DNA of 64,000 nt from VAZQ01 sp035293945 (GTDB taxonomy: Bacteria; Pseudomonadota; Alphaproteobacteria; Rhizobiales; Xanthobacteraceae), in assembly GCA_035293945.1 (NCBI GenBank), contig DATGLV010000038.1:1-64000 (forward strand). Direction: 5' to 3'. The notes beneath the pieces are model-generated. The model saw nothing but the letters and a program-made list of their open reading frames with translations. It was not told where the DNA came from and made no database searches. The position numbers were made by a program, and so were the translations under genes. This document shows, one piece after another, positions 58,778-64,000 of the stretch (position 1 is its first letter; each line of letters starts with the position of its first letter).

Positions 58778-61054
58778 TCAAGCCAGCAGCTTCTCGAGCC
58801 GGATAGGCAGATCGCGAATTCGCTTGCCGGTCGCATTAAAGACCGCGTTGGCAACGGCGGCCGCGGTGCCAACGTTGGCAAGCTCGCCGATGCCCTTCAC
58901 GCCGGCCGGATTCACGTCGTGATCCTCCTCGGGTATCAGGATGACCTCGAGCTGATCGATGTCGGCGCTGACCGGAACCAGGTAGTCCCCCAGATTGGTG
59001 TTGACGTAGCGCGCATATCGGCGGTCGATCTCGGTCGCCTCGTGAAGAGCGGAGCTCAGGCCCCAGATCATCCCACCCATGTACTGGCTGCGCGCGGTGC
59101 GGGTATTGGCAACACGGCCGCTCGCAAAAGCTCCAACGATGCGCGGCACGCGAATCTCACCGGTTGCCATATGCACACGCACCTCCACGAATTCGGCGCC
59201 GGTCGCATACATGATTTTCTTGCCGTGCGGTCCGCCGATCGAGGAGAACTGGCCGGCATAAAGCCGCTGGACTGCGTCGCTCGGCAGACCGTCGGGGATG
59301 AATTCGGCATATTCCTCGATGGCGGTGCTGCCGGCATGCTTGAACAGGTCTTCGAGCCGTTCCTCGGCACCGTCTGCCGCTATGGCTTTTCCGTTCTGCA
59401 GCGTGAGCTGCGCCAGCGGGCGGCCGGACAGGGGGCTGTCATTGGCGGTCGAAGCGGCGTGCAGCAATTTCGCGCGAATCGCATCGCACGCCTTGAGCAC
59501 GACCGAGGAGGTGCTCGCGGTGGTATTGGAGCCGCCGGCAATCGGGCCCGGCGGCAAGGAGGAATCGCCGACCTCGACGGTCACCGAGGCGAGCGGCACA
59601 CCCAGCCGTTCGGCCGCGAGTTGGGCCAGCACCGTGTAGATTCCAGTGCCGATCTCGTGAGCGGCGGTTTGCACGCGCGCCTCGCCGCTCGGAAGGAGAC
59701 GGACCCGCGCGGTCGCAGCTGCCACGTGTGTCGGGTAAAACGCGCTGGCGCAGCCGAAGCCTACCAGCCAATCGCCGTCACGCATGGTAGCGGGTTGCGG
59801 GGGGCGCCGGCGCCAATCGAAGGCTTGCGCTGCCGCGTCATAGCACTGCAACAGCGAGCGGCTCGAATAGGCCTTGCCCTGGATCGGATCCACTTGCGGC
59901 TCATTTATTCGGCGGAGCTCGATGGGATCCATGCCGAGCTTGGTCGCCAGTTCGTCCAGGGCGCTTTCGAGCGCGTAGATGTAAGGAACCATCGGCGGCG
60001 AGCGCATGTAACCCGGTGTGCTGCGATCGGCGTGCACGACGTTGACTTGCGTCCGCACCGCCCCGAATGCGTACTGGTGCGCGCTGTCGTCGACGCCGGC
60101 CACCACATAGGGATCGGGGCGCGAGCTGATCTCCCAGCCCTCATGGCTGTAACCAACGAGCTTGCCGTCGTGCGATGCGCCCATGCGAATGTGGTGGCGG
60201 GTCTCAGCCCGGTAGGTCGAAACGGTGAAGCCCTGGTCGCGGGTGGCCACCAGCTTGACCGGCCGGTTGAGCCGTTTCGCCGCCAGCGCGATCAGCGCGG
60301 TGCGCGGTGTCATGGCTCCCTTGGAGCCGAATGCGCCGCCCACATAGGGGCTCACCACCCGCACCTTGTCGGCATCGATGCCGAGGCGCCGCGCCACCCC
60401 GTTCTTGAGACCAAAGACGAACTGACTGGGTTCGTAGACCGTCAGCCGGTCGCCGGACCAGGCGCAGGTCGTGGCGAACAGCTCCATCGGATTGTGATGC
60501 TGGGTCGGCGTGGAATAGTCCGCCTCCAGCACGACCTCGGCTGTGGCAAGTGCGGCGGCTGCATCGCCCGCTTGCGGCAGGCTCTTGAATCGCGTGGAGA
60601 CCTTGGTCGCATCTTCTTCGGACAGACCCTCGGCCCCGAACGTCGCGCTCGGCCTTTCTTCCGCATAGGTTACAGCGATTCGATATGCGGCTTCGCGGCC
60701 CGCTTCGTAGCTGTCCGCCAGCACGACTGCGACGATCTGGCCGGCGTGAAAGATCTCTGGTCCGAGCTTCTGGATCGAGGTCGAGGCCCCATCGCTGAAC
60801 TTCGCGTCCCTGAGCTCAGCCGTGTTCCGGTAGGTCAGAATGTCCAGCACGCCATCGATGGCGCGTGCGTCTTCGAGGTCGAGCCGGAGTATCCGACCTC
60901 TCGCGATCGGGCTCGTGACCAGGACCGCGAAGGCCGGATTGTTGACGGGAAAATCAGACGGGTATTGCGCCGCACCCGTTACCTTCAGACGTGCGTCGAC
61001 GCGCGGGACTGGATCCCCCATGTTTTCTTTCGGTTGAGGTGCGGCTGCGCTCAT
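58778..61054 (-). CDS. paoC: Molybdopterin-binding subunit of periplasmic aldehyde oxidoreductase (PaoC-like)
   Basis: 758 residues, xanthine-oxidase family large subunit. VGGAFGSKGAMTPRTALIALAAKRLNRPVKL, HEIGTGIYTVLAQLAAERLGV and the catalytic base E724 in VKGIGELANVGTAAA are in place. Unlike CO dehydrogenases there is no AYxCSFR loop. The gene follows the FAD subunit by 1 base and the Fe-S subunit before it, the order of paoABC. It oxidises aromatic or aliphatic aldehydes in paoABC systems; the exact substrate here is unknown. Confidence 0.88.
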   Translation of the reverse strand: MSAAAPQPKENMGDPVPRVDARLKVTGAAQYPSDFPVNNPAFAVLVTSPIARGRILRLDLEDARAIDGVLDILTYRNTAELRDAKFSDGASTSIQKLGPEIFHAGQIVAVVLADSYEAGREAAYRIAVTYAEERPSATFGAEGLSEEDATKVSTRFKSLPQAGDAAAALATAEVVLEADYSTPTQHHNPMELFATTCAWSGDRLTVYEPSQFVFGLKNGVARRLGIDADKVRVVSPYVGGAFGSKGAMTPRTALIALAAKRLNRPVKLVATRDQGFTVSTYRAETRHHIRMGASHDGKLVGYSHEGWEISSRPDPYVVAGVDDSAHQYAFGAVRTQVNVVHADRSTPGYMRSPPMVPYIYALESALDELATKLGMDPIELRRINEPQVDPIQGKAYSSRSLLQCYDAAAQAFDWRRRPPQPATMRDGDWLVGFGCASAFYPTHVAAATARVRLLPSGEARVQTAAHEIGTGIYTVLAQLAAERLGVPLASVTVEVGDSSLPPGPIAGGSNTTASTSSVVLKACDAIRAKLLHAASTANDSPLSGRPLAQLTLQNGKAIAADGAEERLEDLFKHAGSTAIEEYAEFIPDGLPSDAVQRLYAGQFSSIGGPHGKKIMYATGAEFVEVRVHMATGEIRVPRIVGAFASGRVANTRTARSQYMGGMIWGLSSALHEATEIDRRYARYVNTNLGDYLVPVSADIDQLEVILIPEEDHDVNPAGVKGIGELANVGTAAAVANAVFNATGKRIRDLPIRLEKLLA

Positions 61055-61055
61055 C

Positions 61056-62090
61056 TCAGATCTCCATCGCTGCGGCTTGCGCGAGCGCTTGCATCAATGT
61101 CCGTTTGCCGAGCGCGACCTTGAACCCATTGTGCTCGCGGGGTTGCGCCCCCGCGAACGCAGCCTCGGCCGCGGCCCGTCGGGTCTCGTCATTGAGCTGA
61201 TTGCCGTTGAGCGCGGCCTCGGCATCGCTTGCGCGCCAGGGCACTGTGGCGACGCCGCCGAGCGCAATGCGAGCCTCTTGGATGGTTGCGTTGTCCAGCG
61301 CGAGCGCAACCGCTGCGGAGGCGAGCGCAAACTCGTAGGATTGCCGGTCGCGGACCTTGAGATACAGCGAGCGACGCGTCCATGGCCCCGACGGTACGAA
61401 GAATGATGTGATCATCTCGCCCGGACGCAATGTGGTCTCGACGTCGGGTCGGTCGCCCGGAGGCAGATGCAGCGCCGCGAACGGTATAGCCCGGTTGCCG
61501 CGCGGGCCCGCGATCTCGACGCTGGCATCGAGCGCAATCAGTGCTTGCGCGAAGTCGCCCGGGTAGGTGGCGATGCAGCTGTTGCTGACGCCGAGCACGG
61601 CGTGACTGCGATTGAATCCCTGCATCGCCGCGCAACCGGAGCCGGGATTGCGCTTGTTACATTCCTGATAGGAGGTGTCGCGAAAATAGGTGCAGCGGGT
61701 GCGTTGCAGGACATTGCCGCCAAGGCTCGCCATATTGCGAAGCTGCGGGCTGGCCGCTTGCTGCAATGACTGGCTGATGAGCGGGAAGTCACGCTTGATT
61801 GCCGGATGGTCGGCGGCATCCCCCATGCGCACCAGTGCGCCCAGACGCAGCCCGTCGCGCTGTGCCTCGATGCGCCCGAGACCGGCCTTTTCCAGCGCGT
61901 TGATGTCGATCACGGTGGTCGGACGCATCACGTCGAGCTTCATCAGGTCTATCAAGGTTGTGCCGCCGGCCAGGAGATGGATCGGGCTTTGCAAGCTCGA
62001 TGGGCCGAGATCGGACGGTGCCTGACCGCCGAGCGCGGCGTGCAGGGCTGCGGTAGGGGTCGCCGCGGTTTCGTAGATGAAGGGTCGCAT
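61056..62090 (-). CDS. paoB: FAD-binding subunit of periplasmic aldehyde oxidoreductase (PaoB-like)
   Basis: 344 residues, CutM/FAD-binding fold: IHLLAGGTTLIDLMKLDVMRPTTVIDIN and RNMASLGGNVLQRTRC. The insertion with C133, C144, C153 and C172 (CTYFRDTSYQECNKRNPGSGC...SC) matches the extra [4Fe-4S] site of E. coli PaoB, absent from most family members; this is the best reason to call it pao rather than a generic xanthine dehydrogenase. GAGGCG precedes ATG 62090, 10 bases after the paoA stop. Confidence 0.88.
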   Translation of the reverse strand: MRPFIYETAATPTAALHAALGGQAPSDLGPSSLQSPIHLLAGGTTLIDLMKLDVMRPTTVIDINALEKAGLGRIEAQRDGLRLGALVRMGDAADHPAIKRDFPLISQSLQQAASPQLRNMASLGGNVLQRTRCTYFRDTSYQECNKRNPGSGCAAMQGFNRSHAVLGVSNSCIATYPGDFAQALIALDASVEIAGPRGNRAIPFAALHLPPGDRPDVETTLRPGEMITSFFVPSGPWTRRSLYLKVRDRQSYEFALASAAVALALDNATIQEARIALGGVATVPWRASDAEAALNGNQLNDETRRAAAEAAFAGAQPREHNGFKVALGKRTLMQALAQAAAMEI

Positions 62091-62100
62091 CGCTTACGCC

Positions 62101-62742
62101 TCATTTGTTGAGGGCGGTCTGCATGACCGACTTGGCCTGATTGATGGCCGCCAATATGTTGGGATAGGCCGCACAGCGACAGATATTGCCGCTCATGAAT
62201 TCGCGGATCTCCGCATCACTCCCTGCATGCCCCTCATTGACGCAGGCGATGGCCGACAGGATTTGTCCCGGCGTGCAGTACCCGCATTGAAAGGCGTCAT
62301 TGTCGATGAAGGCCTGCTGCATCGGATGGAGCGCCCCATTCGCTTCCAGACCTTCGATAGTGGTAACGGCTTTGCCCTGTGCGGCGACCGCGAGGGTCAG
62401 GCAGGAAAGGATTCGCTTTCCGTCCAGGAGCACCGTGCAGGCGCCGCATTGGCCGTGATCGCAGCCCTTCTTGGTTCCGGTCAGCCCGGCATGCTCGCGC
62501 AGTGCGTCCAGCAAGGTCGTGCGAACATCCATCGGCAGCCTCTGCTCTTGGCCGTTGACGCGCAGCGTCACGACGGCAGGCAGACGCGGATCATTGTTCT
62601 CCCGGCGCACGTCGACATTTTCGGCAAGCTCGGCTCTGGATACGGTCGGGACAGCAACGGTCGACACTGCTGCCATCACGAAGCTTCTGCGCGTCTGATC
62701 AAGCAAAGCCATCGGCCGCACCGGCCGCGGAGCATCGGGCAT
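62101..62742 (-). CDS. paoA: 2Fe-2S subunit of periplasmic aldehyde oxidoreductase (PaoA-like)
   Basis: 213 residues. Tat signal QTRRSFVMAAVSTVAVPTVSRA (about 16-37) exports the whole folded complex. [2Fe-2S] ligands: C94, C99, C102, C114 (plant-type) and C153, C156, C188, C190 (CGYC...CRC). GGGAGAG precedes ATG 62742. It is the first gene of the operon and lies behind an EcfG-type promoter (62838-62814). Confidence 0.9.
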   Translation of the reverse strand: MPDAPRPVRPMALLDQTRRSFVMAAVSTVAVPTVSRAELAENVDVRRENNDPRLPAVVTLRVNGQEQRLPMDVRTTLLDALREHAGLTGTKKGCDHGQCGACTVLLDGKRILSCLTLAVAAQGKAVTTIEGLEANGALHPMQQAFIDNDAFQCGYCTPGQILSAIACVNEGHAGSDAEIREFMSGNICRCAAYPNILAAINQAKSVMQTALNK

Positions 62743-62813
62743 GTACGCTCTCCCACGCACGCCCCCGCGAGCCCGAGCAGAGCCCGCCCCGGTTTCGGTC
62801 ACTTTCCAAGCGT

Positions 62814-62838
62814 AACGGCTGGCCGGCAGGTGGGTTCC
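62814..62838 (-). promoter_or_regulatory. EcfG-type promoter for paoABC
   Basis: Minus strand: GGAAC (62838-62834), 16 bases, CGTT (62817-62814), an exact match 72 bases before the paoA start. Confidence 0.7.
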
Positions 62839-62938
62839 TGCGGACCTCGATGAGAGTTTGCAACCTGTCGGGCCGGTTCTTACTTGTTTTTTTTGCGTGA
62901 TTTTTGAAAGCCCGCCCATCCGGGCACCGGAGGTCATT

Positions 62939-63295
62939 ATGGCGCGAATCGTCCACGCGAAGGGCCGCACGCGCAAGTCTCAAGACCGCGGCCGGCACGC
63001 TCGCCGCAAGCGCGGGTCCACCCGCGGCAAGCGTTGGTCCGCGCGCGTCACGCGCGAGAGCAACGCGCTCGATCTCGATGGCGGCGTATTCACTCTCGAT
63101 GACCCGAAACAGATCGCCGCTTCGCTGAAACGATCGGCGGAACGCAGCCGACGCAGAAAATCGGCTCCCTATCGGTCTGCGCTTTCCATGCTCACGTTCT
63201 ACATCAATCGGGCGGGCAAGAATCTGCCGGCGCGGCGGCGCAAGGTTTTGGGCGAGGCGAAGGACGAGCTGAAGAGCATGTTCCACCGTGCGTGA
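62939..63295 (+). CDS. DUF3175 basic protein
   Basis: 118 residues. Very basic N-terminus (MARIVHAKGRTRKSQDRGRHARRKRGSTRGKRWSARV), then the DUF3175 block LDLDGGVFTLDDPKQIAASLKRSAERSRRRKSAPYRSALSMLTFYINRAGKNLPARRRKVL. A GGAGGTCATT ribosome site lies before ATG 62939, and a small GCCCG/CGGGC stem just upstream. Function is unknown; the composition suggests DNA or RNA binding. It is divergent from paoABC. Confidence 0.85.
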   Translation: MARIVHAKGRTRKSQDRGRHARRKRGSTRGKRWSARVTRESNALDLDGGVFTLDDPKQIAASLKRSAERSRRRKSAPYRSALSMLTFYINRAGKNLPARRRKVLGEAKDELKSMFHRA

Positions 63296-63486
63296 CGGCG
63301 GCCGGGCTGCGGAAAATCGTCGCGCCTGCCCGGGCTCAAGCGCTCTTTTTGCCCTTCTTGAGAGAATTGTCTCTCTTGAGAGAACCTCTCTTGCGTAAAC
63401 CATTCGAAATGCGGCACGAGAATCATATGTTTGCTGGTCCCGATTCTCTCCGAACGGTGCCGCCACGAGCTTCGGAAAAGGGAGTA

Positions 63487-64000
63487 CTAGACGCCCCACA
63501 GGTCGAGCAGGGGGCCGCTCTCGCCATAAACCGGGTCTTTTGCTGGCGTGGCTGCGTCACGAATCGTCCTGAGCGCGTGGGCGCAATTCTCCCCCGAGGG
63601 CCTGCACTCGTCGTAATGGCTGCCCGCCGGATAGGCGCCGACCACAAGCAGGTCTTCGCTCGACGACAGGCGCTGATGACCGGTGCCGGCCGGAAGCACC
63701 ACCACATCCTCTGTCGCGAGCGTGAGGATCTTGCCGCGATCGCCGCCAAACTTGACCCGAGCGTGCCCGCAGGCGATGCCGAGCACCTCATGCGCTGCAG
63801 AATGAAAGTGGGCGTAGCCGTAGATGCCATCGCGCCAGGAATCGACCCAGCCGTTTCGTGCGAACAAGTCCGCAAGTGACGCCGCCGGGTCTGGGGCCTC
63901 ATTCAGCCTTATGGCCTTGCGGTAGCAGATCAGCGGCAGGGCCGGATTGTTCGGGATGGTGTCGTCCGATTCGAAGCGGAAGGTCTGTGGTCTGCGGCGG
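63487..64000 (-). CDS. YjlB-like cupin protein, N-terminus beyond the window
   Basis: The frame is open to the window edge: TFRFESDDTIPNNPALPLICYRKAIRL, FARNGWVDSWRDGIYGYAHFHSAAHEVLGIACGHARVKFGG, LTLATEDVVVLPAGTGHQRLSSSEDLLVVGAYPAGSHYDEC, DPVYGESGPLLDLWGV. These are the cupin 1 and 2 motifs and tail of the YjlB family; His ligands in HFHSAAHE and GHQ are present. Only a few N-terminal residues should be missing. Function uncharacterised. Confidence 0.85.
   Translation of the reverse strand, partial: RRRPQTFRFESDDTIPNNPALPLICYRKAIRLNEAPDPAASLADLFARNGWVDSWRDGIYGYAHFHSAAHEVLGIACGHARVKFGGDRGKILTLATEDVVVLPAGTGHQRLSSSEDLLVVGAYPAGSHYDECRPSGENCAHALRTIRDAATPAKDPVYGESGPLLDLWGV

Noticed and set aside
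58736..61123. 795-codon open frame opposite paoC
   Set aside because: Antisense mirror of a high-GC gene; composition rich in Arg, Gly, Ala and His with no family signature.
63340..63400. CTTGAGAGAA repeats before the cupin gene as a terminator or operator
   Set aside because: Three short imperfect units with a TCTCTC/GAGAGA dyad but almost no loop and no T-run; too weak to call.

Overview
The window reads as chromosomal DNA of a high-GC alphaproteobacterium of the order Rhizobiales, most like Bradyrhizobium or a neighbouring Xanthobacteraceae/Nitrobacteraceae genus. Pointers are the many orphan Bug-type (TctC-like) binding proteins, Ku plus a LigD in the PE-ligase-polymerase order, EcfG-type stress promoters (GGAAC-N16/17-CGTT), small rhizobial families (DUF3175, DUF4168, the MCDYS protein), VPLPA-type C-terminal sorting tails and rhizobial intergenic repeats. 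No tRNA, rRNA, CRISPR array or replication origin was seen. The species is an inference; gene identities rest on motifs read from translations.

Layout. 0.4-6.2 kb is an accessory patch: a lower-GC XRE regulator plus a large PD-(D/E)XK nuclease/P-loop ATPase protein (candidate defence locus), a VPLPA-anchored secreted protein, a decayed second copy of the XRE gene, and a P4-type tyrosine integrase next to a 15-bp inverted repeat. 6.4-12.8 kb holds a TPR/ST7-like protein, the long helicase Lhr and a di-haem cytochrome c. 13.7-18.3 kb is one 1516-residue repeat-rich surface or secreted protein with a metalloprotease-like head. 18.3-23.3 kb is the NHEJ locus: Ku and LigD, with overlapping divergent EcfG-type promoters before ku, followed by a doubled DUF6328 membrane protein.

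23.4-55.7 kb is a catabolic and uptake region: three Bug proteins, two other periplasmic-binding-type proteins, a permease-binding protein pair with an orphan GlmL-like ATPase, a polysaccharide-deacetylase-like enzyme, a ComA-like TIM barrel, two Rieske oxygenase alpha/beta pairs, two 4,5-dihydroxyphthalate-decarboxylase-like proteins, and several enzymes with Tat-like signals (alpha/beta hydrolase, a three-domain RidA protein, an amidohydrolase). A glutamine-synthetase-like ligase and a metallo-beta-lactamase-fold hydrolase close it. Stress and envelope genes (33.3-36.1 kb) sit inside it. No ferredoxin or reductase partner for the oxygenases and no TctA/TctB partner for the Bug proteins is present.

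55.8-64 kb holds a Kef-type antiporter fused to universal-stress domains, a conserved small protein, a periplasmic aldehyde oxidoreductase operon (paoABC-like) behind an EcfG-type promoter, a DUF3175 protein and a YjlB-like cupin cut by the window edge.

Main points for a second look: the nuclease-ATPase locus; a set of EcfG-type promoters that ties Ku, small envelope proteins and the aldehyde oxidoreductase into one general stress regulon; the exported triple-RidA/amidohydrolase operon; and the paired Rieske oxygenase region, which looks like an uncharacterised aromatic-acid pathway. Apart from the XRE gene and its broken copy, no transcription factor was recognised in 64 kb.
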